A stretch of 64,000 bases of DNA. Source: Fimbriimonadaceae bacterium. GTDB taxonomy: Bacteria; Armatimonadota; Fimbriimonadia; Fimbriimonadales; Fimbriimonadaceae. Below, piece by piece: positions 28,790 to 37,637 of this stretch. The position numbers and the translations under genes were made by a program. Under the pieces are notes generated by a model, which was given only the letters and a program-made list of their open reading frames with translations, was not told where the DNA came from and did no database searches. Position 1 is the stretch's first letter; the number at the start of each line of letters is the position of its first letter. The DNA lies in assembly GCA_019694835.1 (NCBI GenBank), contig JAIBBE010000057.1, positions 73,891 through 137,890 on the forward strand, in the 5' to 3' direction.

Positions 28790-30070
28790 ATGCTAGCAAT
28801 TGGCCTAATCCTGACCGTTGCGACCGCTCAACCGGCGCTCACTCGAGACAAAGTCATCGCTGACACGATGCAGCCTTACACCGGGCGGACGTTCTCCGGC
28901 GTTGACCGGCGAACCCTCACCGGCAAGATCATGACCGGCTATCAAGGCTGGTTTGCAACCCCGACCGACGGTTCCGGGATGGGGTGGTTCCATTGGGGCA
29001 GCACCCGGTTCGACCGAAACACCTGTTACGTTGACATGTGGCCCGAAATGAATGAGGCTGAGGCGGACGAAAAATACCCAACGGACTTCCGCCACTCAGA
29101 TGGGAAAGTCGCCTACGTCTTCAGTTCATACAACAAGAAGACCGTCCTGCGACACTTTCGCTGGATGAAGGACTACGGCATCGACGGGGCATTCGTCCAG
29201 CGCTATGGTGTCCGCATTCAGAAACCCATCGACCTCAGGTTCACGAACACAGTTTTGAATTCCGCTCGCGAAGGCGCTAACGTTCACGGCCGCACCTACG
29301 CGATCATGTACGACTTGACGAGTCTGCCCGCAGGCGGCACCCAGACCATCATTGACGATTGGAAGCTGCTGATCGATCGCATGCGGATCACCAATGACCA
29401 GGCCTATCTCCGCCACAAGAACCGACCGGTCGTGGCTGTTTGGGGGATCGGCTTTAGGGACACTTCGCGACGCTACTCTCTGCAAGAGTGTCTCAACCTC
29501 GTCAACTTCCTCAAAAACGACCCGCGCTATGGCGGCAACCGCGTGGTCATCGGAGTGCCGACGTACTGGCGAACCCTAAGCATCGACGCAACACGTGACC
29601 CGAAGCTGATCGAGATTGCGCGGGCCGCTGACATCATCGCGCCGTGGACCGTGGGTCGCTTCAAGACGGATCTGGAGGTCGAGACCTACTCTCGAAACAC
29701 ACTTGCCGGGGACCTCGCCTGGTGTCGACAGTACGGAAAGGAAATGCTTCCCAACGCCTATCCCGGCTTCAGTTGGAGCAATCGAAAACCCGCGTCGCCC
29801 TTCGACCAGATTCCCCGGCGGCGAGGCGATTTCCTCTGGACGCAGTTCGTCGAAGCGAAGCGAGCCGGAGCAACGATGATGTACCAAGCCATGTTCGATG
29901 AGGTGGACGAGGGGACGGCGATCTTCAAGGTCAGCCGCAATCCGCCCGTTGAGCGACGGTTCCTGAACCTGGAGGGAGAACCCAGCGACGCGTATCTATG
30001 GCTGGTTGGGCAGGCCACCCGAATGTTCAAAGGTCAGGCGACGATCCAGGAAGACCGTCCTCGCCGTTAG
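28790..30070 (+). CDS. secreted GH99/GH71-like glycoside hydrolase
   Basis: A 426-residue protein from the ATG at 28790; the frame opens earlier at 28757, but the later ATG gives a short signal peptide (MLAIGLILTVATA). Sequence features fit the GH99-like/xylosidase-arabinosidase group with a TIM-barrel fold: MTGYQGWFATP, GMGWFHWG, YVFSSYNKKTVLRHFRWMK, YGIDGAFVQRYGVR and IIAPWTVGRF. In related endo-alpha-mannosidases two Glu residues catalyse cleavage; I cannot assign them with certainty here. It would act outside the cytoplasm on a polysaccharide. The dockerin-like gene lies upstream on the same strand, separated by a hairpin. Confidence 0.7.
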   Translation: MLAIGLILTVATAQPALTRDKVIADTMQPYTGRTFSGVDRRTLTGKIMTGYQGWFATPTDGSGMGWFHWGSTRFDRNTCYVDMWPEMNEAEADEKYPTDFRHSDGKVAYVFSSYNKKTVLRHFRWMKDYGIDGAFVQRYGVRIQKPIDLRFTNTVLNSAREGANVHGRTYAIMYDLTSLPAGGTQTIIDDWKLLIDRMRITNDQAYLRHKNRPVVAVWGIGFRDTSRRYSLQECLNLVNFLKNDPRYGGNRVVIGVPTYWRTLSIDATRDPKLIEIARAADIIAPWTVGRFKTDLEVETYSRNTLAGDLAWCRQYGKEMLPNAYPGFSWSNRKPASPFDQIPRRRGDFLWTQFVEAKRAGATMMYQAMFDEVDEGTAIFKVSRNPPVERRFLNLEGEPSDAYLWLVGQATRMFKGQATIQEDRPRR

Positions 30071-30089
30071 CCCCAAGTAAACTCGCAGC

Positions 30090-30935
30090 ATGCGTTGGAA
30101 AGGGCGTCGGGGCAGCAGCAATATCGAAGACCGCCGCGGTGTGCCCGCTGGCGGTCTTGCCATTGGCGGCGGCGGACTTGGCATCGTCATTCTGATCGTC
30201 TATGTCCTCCTCGGAGGCAATCCACAAGACCTGTCACACGGGCACGAGGTGCCCAACACCCCCAAAGGCCCCTTCGTTGAAACCCCGCTCGATGCCGAGA
30301 GGAAGGAGTTCGTCTCCGTTGTGCTTGCCGATACCGAAGATGTCTGGCGGGTTGAGTTGCCCAAGCAAACGGGCAAGCCTTACGTCGAACCCAAACTCGT
30401 TTTGTTCACCGACTCCGTCGACTCGGCGTGCGGTTTCGCATCAGCGGCCGTCGGCCCCTTCTATTGCGGCGAGGACCAGCAGGTTTACATCGACCTCGGA
30501 TTCTATGACCTTCTCGCGAGCAAGTTCCAAGCGAGCGGGGACTTTGCGCAGGCTTACGTCATTGCCCATGAAGTGGGTCACCACATCCAAAATCTGTTGG
30601 GGACCCTCGACCGCGTGCATGCTCAGAAGAAGCGCCTGAGCGAGAGCGACTACAACCAGCTCTCAGTACGCCTTGAGCTTCAGGCCGACTTCCTCGCCGG
30701 GGCTTGGGCCCATCACGCCCAGCGCATGGCCCAGTTCGATGAGGACGATATTCGGGAAGCCTTGACGGCCGCCAATGCCATCGGCGACGACACCCTTCAG
30801 AAGCAGTCTCAAGGCTACGTCGTTCCCGACTCTTTCACCCACGGCACCGGAGCTCAGCGCGTCGAGTGGTTCCTCAAGGGTTGGAAATCAGGCCAAATCA
30901 AGGACGGCGACACCTTTCGCGCGAGGAGGCTTTAG
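30090..30935 (+). CDS. ypfJ: YpfJ-family neutral zinc metallopeptidase
   Basis: A 281-residue membrane-anchored protein. A Gly-rich start (GVPAGGLAIGGGGLGIVILI) forms one membrane helix near residues 18-42. The conserved sequence of this family follows: SACGFASAAVGPFYCGEDQQ, YIDLGFYDLL, and VIAHEVGHHIQNLLG, whose HExxH binds zinc, then LELQADFLAGAWAHH, where Glu is the third ligand. Members have a predicted zinc-peptidase fold facing outside the cytoplasm; their substrate is unknown. The HD-domain gene starts at the last base of its stop codon (TAGTG), so the two are translationally coupled. Confidence 0.9.
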   Translation: MRWKGRRGSSNIEDRRGVPAGGLAIGGGGLGIVILIVYVLLGGNPQDLSHGHEVPNTPKGPFVETPLDAERKEFVSVVLADTEDVWRVELPKQTGKPYVEPKLVLFTDSVDSACGFASAAVGPFYCGEDQQVYIDLGFYDLLASKFQASGDFAQAYVIAHEVGHHIQNLLGTLDRVHAQKKRLSESDYNQLSVRLELQADFLAGAWAHHAQRMAQFDEDDIREALTAANAIGDDTLQKQSQGYVVPDSFTHGTGAQRVEWFLKGWKSGQIKDGDTFRARRL

Positions 30936-31483
30936 TGGCCTTCCCGAAACTCCATCGGGCGTTGCGCTACGCCGTCAAGCACCACAAGGACACCGATCGA
31001 GACGGTGAACACGCTCTCCCCTACGCATGTCACCCGGTCGAGGTCCTCGTGCTCGTGCGCCAAGTCGGGGGCGTTGTCGATGAAGACGTCCTCTGTGCCG
31101 CCGTGCTCCATGATCTGGTCGAAGACACCAAGGTCAAGCCTTCCGACATCGAGGAACGTTTTGGGGCGCGGGTCCGAAGTCTGGTCGCCGAGGTGACCCG
31201 ACGACCGCCGAGCCCCGCCGAAACCAGGGGCCTGGATCCGGATGCGATCTGGGAGATGCGAAACAGGGAACTGATCGCCGAAATCGGCCGCATGTCGCGC
31301 GAAGCGAGAATCATTAAGTTGGCGGATCGGCTGTCGAATATTCGCGATGCTTATCGAACGCGCAGCGGAGCCAATCTCATTCGCTATGTGCGTCAAACTC
31401 ACGAAATACTCGCCGCCATCCCGCGCGAAACTTGCCCTGAGTTGTGGGATCAGATCAGCGATGCGGTTCGCGAGACGGCCTAG
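30935..31483 (+). CDS. HD-domain hydrolase, small alarmone hydrolase (MESH1/SpoT-like)
   Basis: A 182-residue single-domain protein. The GTG at 30935 is chosen because it overlaps the preceding stop codon and has GAGGAGG just upstream. The metal-site motifs are HPVEVL (first His), AAVLHDLVEDT (His-Asp plus Glu-Asp-Thr) and KLADRLSNIRD (last Asp and Asn). This set, with VKPSDIEERFGARVRSLVAE, is the signature of ppGpp pyrophosphohydrolases; no synthetase (RelA) domain or TGS/ACT tail is present. It may lower ppGpp or act on another nucleotide such as NADPH. Coupling to ypfJ is probably just organisational. Confidence 0.8.
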   Translation: MAFPKLHRALRYAVKHHKDTDRDGEHALPYACHPVEVLVLVRQVGGVVDEDVLCAAVLHDLVEDTKVKPSDIEERFGARVRSLVAEVTRRPPSPAETRGLDPDAIWEMRNRELIAEIGRMSREARIIKLADRLSNIRDAYRTRSGANLIRYVRQTHEILAAIPRETCPELWDQISDAVRETA

Positions 31484-31810
31484 GGTAGGGTCGTCACTCC
31501 CAGGCGAGCCGCGTTGGAGAGAATACGGGGGCAGCCGCACCCTTCAGATATCCAGTTCGTGACAATCCTCATGCCGATCTGGTTCCTTTGCGACCTCTGC
31601 GACCTTGGCGTGAGATTCTCACGCAAAGGACGCCAAGGTCCGCAACGGCTCACCCGCTTCGCATTCTGGCGGTACCCCGGCTCGAGACAGAGTTCGAACC
31701 CTTTTGCGTTGGGATGACGGAATGCTAGGGCCGACCTCGCCGCAAAGTTGCGAGAAATCGCTGAACTTTCGCGAAAAACCCGGCGTCCGTGATATGATAG
31801 AGGTGTTCGA
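31484..31810. other. gap with nested inverted repeat and ECF promoter
   Basis: This 327-base gap has no gene I can support. It holds a repeat hairpin at 31598-31643 (GACCTTGGCG...CGCCAAGGTC, with a nested GTGAGATTCTCAC) and the ECF-type promoter motif near 31763-31787. A GAGTTCGAACC string at 31690-31700 looks like a tRNA T-loop but no tRNA can be folded around it. Confidence 0.6.
31763..31787 (+). promoter_or_regulatory. ECF sigma-type promoter before the sigma/GlnD operon
   Basis: GAACTT (31763-31768) and CGTC (31784-31787) are separated by exactly 15 bases, the classic -35/-10 arrangement of RpoE-like promoters. The ECF sigma gene begins 24 bases later. The same arrangement, on the minus strand, lies before the other ECF gene at 48710. 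Confidence 0.6.
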
Positions 31811-32371
31811 ATGGATGCAGCAATGACCTATGCGGCGCCGAATGAAGCGCTGATTGAAGAACTCCACTGGCTACAGCGATGCCGCCAGGGGGATGAGGTT
31901 GCGCTGGGGGCGATTATCGCCAAACACCGCGCACGGCTGATCCGAACCGCTTCGAACATCCTCCGCGACCGCCACGAAGCCGAAGATGTTGCCCAAGAAT
32001 CCTTCTTGAAGGCCTTCCGCGAGTTGCATCGACTCCGCGATGACCGTGCCTTCAGCGGTTACTTGTATCGAATTTCCGTGCGGCTCTGCATGGACCGGCT
32101 GCGATCTCGACGCATTGAGCCCGCCGAGTTCGACTCGGTCGAAGAGAGCGGAGGCGTTGCGGTTGAGAATCGGCTGGTGGTCGAAAAGCTGCTGGGGCAG
32201 ATGCCGGCCGAACTGCGCGCCACCTTGGTCCTCCGCGAGATGGAGCAGCTCAGCTACGAAGAAATCGCAGAGATCATGCACGTGCCTCTGGGCACCGTTC
32301 GCTCCCGTCTGCACACCGCTCGTGAGCGCTTCCGCAAACTTTGGATCGACGCTACGAGGGAAACTCCATGA
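31811..32371 (+). CDS. ECF-type RNA polymerase sigma factor
   Basis: A 186-residue sigma factor. Region 2: LIRTASNILRDRHEAEDVAQ, FLKAFRELHRLRDDRAFSGY and LYRISVRLCMDRLRSRR. Region 4: LGQMPAELRATLVLREMEQ, LSYEEIAEIMHVPLGTVRS and LHTARERFRKLW. The start ATG at 31811 follows the ECF-type promoter at 31763. It overlaps the next gene by 4 bases (ATGA), and the overlap continues through four genes to glnD, so this is the head of a tightly coupled unit. Its partner is probably the small membrane protein encoded next. Confidence 0.93.
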   Translation: MDAAMTYAAPNEALIEELHWLQRCRQGDEVALGAIIAKHRARLIRTASNILRDRHEAEDVAQESFLKAFRELHRLRDDRAFSGYLYRISVRLCMDRLRSRRIEPAEFDSVEESGGVAVENRLVVEKLLGQMPAELRATLVLREMEQLSYEEIAEIMHVPLGTVRSRLHTARERFRKLWIDATRETP

Positions 32372-32817
32372 TTCCTTTGTTTGGCCGCGCGCGGTACGAA
32401 GCGCTTTTGATCGCCGAACGCGATCGTCCCCTCACCGCTCGTGAGCTCACGTTCATGGACCGCTTCCGAGCCAAACACCCCGAGTGCGAGCAATTCGAGG
32501 CTCTCGAAGAAGAGGGATTTGCCCTCTTGCGAAACCTTGCCATGGACACTGAGGCTGAGGCACCGGTCCAGTTCGAGAGACGCGTGATTCGTCGATTCCA
32601 AGTCCAGTCGGTTCGCGCGACGGCGTCCTATTGGTCGCCAGCGATCTGCGGTGCGGTGGTGGCGGCAGTAGCTTTGCTCGCGATGATCCAGCTTCTCGGT
32701 CGTTCGGCGACGATGAAGCCCATCAGCGTCACGGGCAGCGAAGCGCGTCGCTCTGAGCCTGCGAAACCGGTTTTCCCCGACGTTGAACCTGCCGGAGACA
32801 CCGCCGTTTCGCAATGA
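32368..32817 (+). CDS. putative membrane anti-sigma factor
   Basis: A 149-residue protein. Residues ~15-60 are helical and charged (LIAERDRPLTARELTFMDRF, HPECEQFEALEEEGFALLRN), as in the sigma-binding regions of anti-sigma factors, but with only one Cys and no zinc motif. A membrane helix follows (SPAICGAVVAAVALLAMIQL), and a short extracytoplasmic tail. Position, immediately after an ECF sigma gene with a 4-base overlap, is the main evidence. The ATG at 32368 is preferred over an upstream one because of that overlap. The next gene also overlaps it (ATGA). Confidence 0.6.
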   Translation: MIPLFGRARYEALLIAERDRPLTARELTFMDRFRAKHPECEQFEALEEEGFALLRNLAMDTEAEAPVQFERRVIRRFQVQSVRATASYWSPAICGAVVAAVALLAMIQLLGRSATMKPISVTGSEARRSEPAKPVFPDVEPAGDTAVSQ

Positions 32818-34376
32818 GCCCATGGCGGCGGGCACTTCTCGGAGGTGCCCTCGGCTCCCTCCTCGTCTTGCTGATCCACCCGCTTTCGCGGGCGTACTAC
32901 TTTTCGGCCCTGCACTTTGGAGACTCGCAGTTCCTCCTGTCGACCCAGCTCCTTCCTGAAAACGTCAGGAGGCTGCCCGAGCCTAAAGCCGCCAGTGAGG
33001 CCGCCTATATCTTTCTGGTGGCTGCCGAAGCAGAGCAGCGCGGCGAAAAACTCGCGAAGAAGGACTACACGAGGCTCTATCGTCTCGCGGAAGCGTGGAC
33101 CCAATCCGATCCCGACAACGCCTTTTGGCGTCAGATGCAGTCGATCTACCTGATGCGGCTTCGTCGAGAACGCGAGGCGATTGATCAGTGGCAGCGGGCT
33201 GCCCGCGCGCTGAAGTGGGACAACTACCAAAATGTCCGGCTGCACGCGATCGTCGATGGACTCGCGTCGGAGTCGAGCGCAACGCTTGGCTGGCATTGGG
33301 CGCTCGCCTACTCTAGTCGTTCTCAAGCGATCGCGCGCCAGATCGTTCGGCATGCTCGTGTCATGAAGGACCTGAGGCCTTCGGATGAGCCGGTCGGCTT
33401 GGAGCTTCGCTACGCAACCCTGCTCAACGGCGTCTTGCTGCGCGAGGGAGCCCGATCCAATGCAACTGGACTTGCCGGGCATGAGATTGTCGAAATCGCC
33501 AGCTACCCCGAACGCTTCACGATAGAACTCTCACAGAAGAAGTTGATCTTGGCACGCCAGGCGCTCAGCAACCGATTTCGCGACGAGGGCAGGCCCGACG
33601 AGGCGGCCCGCGCTGACGATGGCTTCCGAGACAACGACGCCTGGATTGCATTGGTCCGGCCGGAGTCGATTCCCGAACACGTCGAGAATCTGACCACCAC
33701 CGCTCTGCTCGCTTCCAGCTTCCCAGGTATCGCGCTCATGCTCGTGGGGACGGGTGCTCTCGTAGCGCTTCTTGGTTGGGGCGTGGAGCGCAGCACCCGC
33801 CTCCAACTTGCGTTCGCGACCCCGGTTGCACCCGTTCTTGGCCTCGTCCTCGCTGCGCTGACTTTTTGGGCGACGGAACTCGTCTTCCCCTCGCTATGGG
33901 TGGTGCTCTGCTTCACGTTCTTTGCTTTCGCCCCGGAGCACACGCGTCGTATCGAACCGCGCGAACTCGGACCAACTTTTCGCTTCGTTCTTGGCATCCT
34001 CGCGGTTGCGTTCATCGGCTTGGCGGCTCTTTTCCTCTTGGGGCTGTGCGCGCCGGGAATTCGACTCATGCCGATCCTCGGAGTGCCCCGGGAATACAGC
34101 ACGGGGTCCACGCTCGTGCTCGGACTCACCGGCATCGTTTTCGGCCTCGTGCTGCTGACGGCCCCGGTTTGGGGGATCGTTCAGAAGTTTCCGCCGCCAA
34201 AGCTAGCGGGTTTGGCTCTGCGCGAGTTTGGTATCGGCGTCATGTCCATCTCCCTGCTTCTCGCCATCGTTGGCGGCCCGGTATGTGTCGCCCTCGACCG
34301 AAATGCACGCGAGAATCTCTCGAAGCTCACTCAGAACGAGCCGCTTTACAGCCAGAATCTCCAACAAACCCGATGA
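32814..34376 (+). CDS. multi-pass membrane protein, unknown, in sigma/GlnD operon
   Basis: A 520-residue protein. A hydrophobic helix lies at residues 7-23 (ALLGGALGSLLVLLIHP). Residues ~30-290 are soluble and helical, with tetratricopeptide-like character (EAEQRGEKLAKKDYTRLYRL, QWQRAARALKWDNYQNVR), and would face the outside or periplasm. The last third has about five membrane segments, for example ALMLVGTGALVALLGWGVE, LGLVLAALTFWATELVF and ILAVAFIGLAALFLLGLCA. I know no named family. It overlaps the putative anti-sigma gene before it and glnD after it by 4 bases, so it is produced together with them. Confidence 0.7.
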   Translation: MSPWRRALLGGALGSLLVLLIHPLSRAYYFSALHFGDSQFLLSTQLLPENVRRLPEPKAASEAAYIFLVAAEAEQRGEKLAKKDYTRLYRLAEAWTQSDPDNAFWRQMQSIYLMRLRREREAIDQWQRAARALKWDNYQNVRLHAIVDGLASESSATLGWHWALAYSSRSQAIARQIVRHARVMKDLRPSDEPVGLELRYATLLNGVLLREGARSNATGLAGHEIVEIASYPERFTIELSQKKLILARQALSNRFRDEGRPDEAARADDGFRDNDAWIALVRPESIPEHVENLTTTALLASSFPGIALMLVGTGALVALLGWGVERSTRLQLAFATPVAPVLGLVLAALTFWATELVFPSLWVVLCFTFFAFAPEHTRRIEPRELGPTFRFVLGILAVAFIGLAALFLLGLCAPGIRLMPILGVPREYSTGSTLVLGLTGIVFGLVLLTAPVWGIVQKFPPPKLAGLALREFGIGVMSISLLLAIVGGPVCVALDRNARENLSKLTQNEPLYSQNLQQTR

Positions 34377-36739
34377 GCGCGACCCGCAAAGCCCGCCTCG
34401 AATCCCTGCAATCCCGAAGACAACGCCTCATTGAGGACTTGTTGAGCGCGCCGACGGCCCTGGACGGCCTCCAGTGGTGTCAAGGGCATACGGAACTGGC
34501 GGACGAGGTCGTCCGGCTCGCGTTCGCGGACATCGAAACCCCGGAACTCGCGATTGTCGCGACGGGCGGCTATGGCCGATCCGAGTTAGCCCCGTATTCC
34601 GATATCGACCTCACCGTGATCCCCCTCAACGAAGCTGATCCGGGAATCGATGAGGCGATTCGCACGCTCTTTCGGTCCCTTGAGGACGCCTTTGGCCACT
34701 TTGGCCTGAGGGTGACGCCCGCCTACCAGATCATCGCCGACGCCCCCGGACTCGACCCCCACACGCGCACGGCCCTGCTCGACGCCCGCTTCGTTGCCGG
34801 TTCGACCGCCCCCCTCGACCGGCTCCTGGACCTCTACTGGGATACATTTCCCACCGGCGAGTTTCTGATCGCGAAAATCGAAGAACGCGAGGCCCAATTC
34901 CGGCGTCACCACGAGACGCCGCTCGTGGTCGAGCCTCAAATCAAGGAGGGGGCCGGCGGATTGCGGTGTTTCCAGTGCGCCAACTGGATCGGTGCCGCGA
35001 TCGGCGAACGCCCAACGAGGCCAACGGCGACCTATCGAGAAGTGCTGCGGATTCGAAACCTGCTCCAGGCCGTGGCTCGTCGCCGAATTGACCTCCTTAC
35101 CCGCCCGAAGCAGGGCGAAATCGCCGAACAGACAGGGACCGATCCTTTCGAGACGGCTTCACGTTTGGCCGAGGCCATGCTCGATTTGCACCGTCACTAT
35201 CGACACGCCGTCGAGCGCGTCCATGAGTCTCGGTTCATGGTCGTGGCTGGCGTGCAGGCGCTTCGAGGTGAGGCCCGAATCGATCCCTCCGCCAGCCTGG
35301 GCGCAGCCGCGATCGGGATCGGCATCGCCACCCGCCTCGGACTGCGCATTGCCGAAATCGAGAGTAGGGTCGCTGGGGGCATTGACGCGAGCGATGCTCT
35401 GACCGTGTTTGCTTCCGGCGAGGAAGTACTTCGCAATCTCGATCGATGCGGACTTTTAAGCCAGATTCTCCCTGAATTGACCGCTTGCCGCACCCTGATG
35501 CCGGACGATTCCGCCCACACGTACACCGTCTTCGAGCATACGTTTCGCGCGATCCGGTGCCTCGATCAACTCCAAACCGGTTCGGGTTGGCTCACCGAGC
35601 TCGTCGCCGGCTTCCAGGATCTCGGCCCGCTCTATCTCGCCGTGCTCCTCCATGACGCGGGGAAGGCGGTGCGGGGTGCCCCTCACAGCGAGGCAGGGGA
35701 AGACCTCGCGCTCAATGTCGGCGTCCGCCTCGACATCTCGCTCAGCGTGACAGAGACCGTTGCTTGGCTGGTGCGCCACCACCTCGAAATGGCACGCACC
35801 ATTCGGATGAGGGACATCTACCTGCCCGAAACAGTGCGCGAATTTTCGTCGTTGGTCGGAACCAAAGAACGGCTAGCGATGCTGACGCTGCTCACGTGGG
35901 CGGACGTCAACGCCGTGTCCGACACGGCTTGGACTCCCGCTCAAGATGCCTTTTTGCGCGACTTGTACGTGCAAACCGTCGAAGTCGTTCAAGAACCGCA
36001 TGCACCCTCGCTTGATCCCAGCGTTTTCCGGCGGCAGGTGATGAAGCGCTTGGAGAAGGCAGAGATCCCGGAGGCGGCTCTGCGCGAATTCGTCGACAGT
36101 CTGCCTGCGCACTACTTGCTCAGCACTTCCCCCGAACTGATTCGGGAGCATTTTCACTTCGCCCAGCGAGCACGGGCGGGTGAACGTACGATCGAACTCT
36201 TTCAGCGCGACGACCTCCAGGCGACCGATGTCACGGTTTGTTGCTCCGACGCCCCCGGACTGCTCTCGCGTGTCCTCGGCGTCTTTTATGCCCTTGACCT
36301 TTCGCCGATCGGCCTCCGTGCGTGCACGACGGAGGGTGACGGCTCCCAGGCGGTGGCCCTCGACGTGTTTACGGTGACGTTTTCGGGTCGGCCTCTTCCA
36401 GGCGCGACCTGTGCAGAACTCGTCGAATCGTTGAATGCCGTTCTCAGCGGCGCCCTCAACGTCAGCGACTTACTCCGAAAGCGCGGGAAGGACCCAGATC
36501 GCCGCCAGCAGATCTTGAACCACACGTTCAAATCCGGCAATCCCGGCATCCTCGAAGTCCGGGCGCCACGAGGTCGCGGCATGGCGTACCGTGTATCGCG
36601 CCTCATTGCCGACCAGGGCTGGAACATCCTCGCCGCCCGGGTCGGCCAGTGGGCGGGTCAAGGTGCCGCTGCCTTTTACGTCTCCCGTCCGGATCGGCAG
36701 TCAATCGCCACCGAACAAGTTGACGCTATTTTTCAATAG
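34373..36739 (+). CDS. glnD: [protein-PII] uridylyltransferase / uridylyl-removing enzyme
   Basis: A 788-residue protein with the usual GlnD order. Nucleotidyltransferase domain: ATGGYGRSELAPYSDIDL (near residues 63-80), with Gly-Gly and Asp-x-Asp for UMP addition. Helical domain, then HD domain: HTYTVFEHTFRAIRCL and AVLLHDAGKAVRGAPHSEAG, which removes UMP. Two ACT domains that sense glutamine: VTVCCSDAPGLLSRVLGVFY and ILEVRAPRGRGMAYRVSRLI. The ATG at 34373 overlaps the preceding stop (ATGA); a much longer open frame upstream is a shadow. It normally modifies PII (GlnB/GlnK), which then regulates GlnE; GlnE is encoded at 23913. Confidence 0.95.
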   Translation: MSATRKARLESLQSRRQRLIEDLLSAPTALDGLQWCQGHTELADEVVRLAFADIETPELAIVATGGYGRSELAPYSDIDLTVIPLNEADPGIDEAIRTLFRSLEDAFGHFGLRVTPAYQIIADAPGLDPHTRTALLDARFVAGSTAPLDRLLDLYWDTFPTGEFLIAKIEEREAQFRRHHETPLVVEPQIKEGAGGLRCFQCANWIGAAIGERPTRPTATYREVLRIRNLLQAVARRRIDLLTRPKQGEIAEQTGTDPFETASRLAEAMLDLHRHYRHAVERVHESRFMVVAGVQALRGEARIDPSASLGAAAIGIGIATRLGLRIAEIESRVAGGIDASDALTVFASGEEVLRNLDRCGLLSQILPELTACRTLMPDDSAHTYTVFEHTFRAIRCLDQLQTGSGWLTELVAGFQDLGPLYLAVLLHDAGKAVRGAPHSEAGEDLALNVGVRLDISLSVTETVAWLVRHHLEMARTIRMRDIYLPETVREFSSLVGTKERLAMLTLLTWADVNAVSDTAWTPAQDAFLRDLYVQTVEVVQEPHAPSLDPSVFRRQVMKRLEKAEIPEAALREFVDSLPAHYLLSTSPELIREHFHFAQRARAGERTIELFQRDDLQATDVTVCCSDAPGLLSRVLGVFYALDLSPIGLRACTTEGDGSQAVALDVFTVTFSGRPLPGATCAELVESLNAVLSGALNVSDLLRKRGKDPDRRQQILNHTFKSGNPGILEVRAPRGRGMAYRVSRLIADQGWNILAARVGQWAGQGAAAFYVSRPDRQSIATEQVDAIFQ

Positions 36740-37028
36740 GCGCTCCCCCTCTCCACTCCGGTGGAGAGGGGGCCGGGGGGTGAGGTCCGACTGAGCGAAG
36801 ACCTGCTCACGTAAGGCAAGAAGCTTGATGGGTCGCAGCGATGCCGGCAGGATGCCAGCGGTACGGAGCGCGTCGGCGGCGGGTTCGCCGGCAGGATGCC
36901 AGCGGTACGGGGGCGTCCATGTCGGGTTCGCCGGCAGGTTGCCAGCGGTACGGGGGGTTCGGGTATCATTTCTATCCGGCCTGTTGGAGGCGCGTTTTTG
37001 CCTGCCAGGACCTGTACGCGAAACAATT
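36740..37028. repeat. gap with terminator-like hairpin and three R4 repeats
   Basis: Just after glnD a hairpin CCCCCTCTCCAC...GTGGAGAGGGGG (36745-36772) could end transcription. Then the 24-bp unit GCCGGCAGGATGCCAGCGGT (plus ACGG) occurs three times at 36843, 36887 and 36930, spaced 43-44 bases. Reverse copies occur at about 41945 and 42150, and a similar one near 26551. The remaining ~70 bases are the leader of rpsD; a TATCAT at 36963 could be its -10 but no -35 fits well. Confidence 0.75.
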
Positions 37029-37637
37029 ATGGCGACCTACCGAGGAAGAAAAACGGACATCTGCCGCAAAGTCGGCTTTAACATCTGGGGACAGACGAAG
37101 TGCCCCAGCAGCAAGCGGCCCTACCCGAGCGGTCAGCACGGACCCAACCTGAAGGACCGTCGCACCTCGGAATACGGTGAGCAGCTTCTGGCCAAGCAGG
37201 TCATCCGGCGTTACTACCACATGATGGAGAAGCAGTTCCGGAATACCTTCGAGCGAGCCCAGCGGATGCACGGCAACTCAAGCCTCAACTTCCTGCGCCT
37301 GCTTGAGCTTAGGCTCGCGACGATCGTGTGGCGACTCGGCTATGCCAAGACCATTTTCCAGGCCCGCCAAATGGTCGTCCACTGCCACATCTGCGTGAAC
37401 GGCAAGGTCGTCAACATCCCCAGCTACACGCTTCGGGTTGGCGATGTGGTTTCGGTTCGGGATCGCGACGCCAGCAAGGGCATCGCCCGGATGAACCACT
37501 ATGAGGGTGCCCCCGTACCCGCCTACATCGATGTCAACGTTCCCGGCATGAGCGGCAAGATCATCGCCCTCCCCGAGCGCGAGGACTTCCCCAACTTCTT
37601 CAAGGAAAGCCAAGTCGTCGAGTTCTACGCCCGCTAA
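37029..37637 (+). CDS. rpsD: 30S ribosomal protein S4
   Basis: A 202-residue protein of normal length. The S4 N-terminal domain includes GQHGPNLKDRRTSEYGEQLL and KQVIRRYYHMMEKQFRN. The S4 RNA-binding motif is RLELRLATIVWRLGYAKTI-like here (LLELRLATIVWRLGYAKTIF), followed by ARQMVVHCHICVNGKVVNIP. S4 binds 16S rRNA early in 30S assembly. Of the Cys residues that bind zinc in many S4 proteins, only C12 and C25 are visible, so the zinc site is incomplete. It stands alone, not in the alpha operon; the ATG is at 37029, although the frame opens further upstream through repeats. A perfect hairpin follows. Confidence 0.96.
   Translation: MATYRGRKTDICRKVGFNIWGQTKCPSSKRPYPSGQHGPNLKDRRTSEYGEQLLAKQVIRRYYHMMEKQFRNTFERAQRMHGNSSLNFLRLLELRLATIVWRLGYAKTIFQARQMVVHCHICVNGKVVNIPSYTLRVGDVVSVRDRDASKGIARMNHYEGAPVPAYIDVNVPGMSGKIIALPEREDFPNFFKESQVVEFYAR

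Noticed and set aside
31687..31705. tRNA T-loop-like string GAGTTCGAACC
   Set aside because: No acceptor, D or anticodon arm can be built around it in either direction.
33776..34372. Long upstream extension of glnD
   Set aside because: The frame overlaps the membrane protein gene and has no GlnD sequence before the ATG at 34373, which overlaps the previous stop codon.
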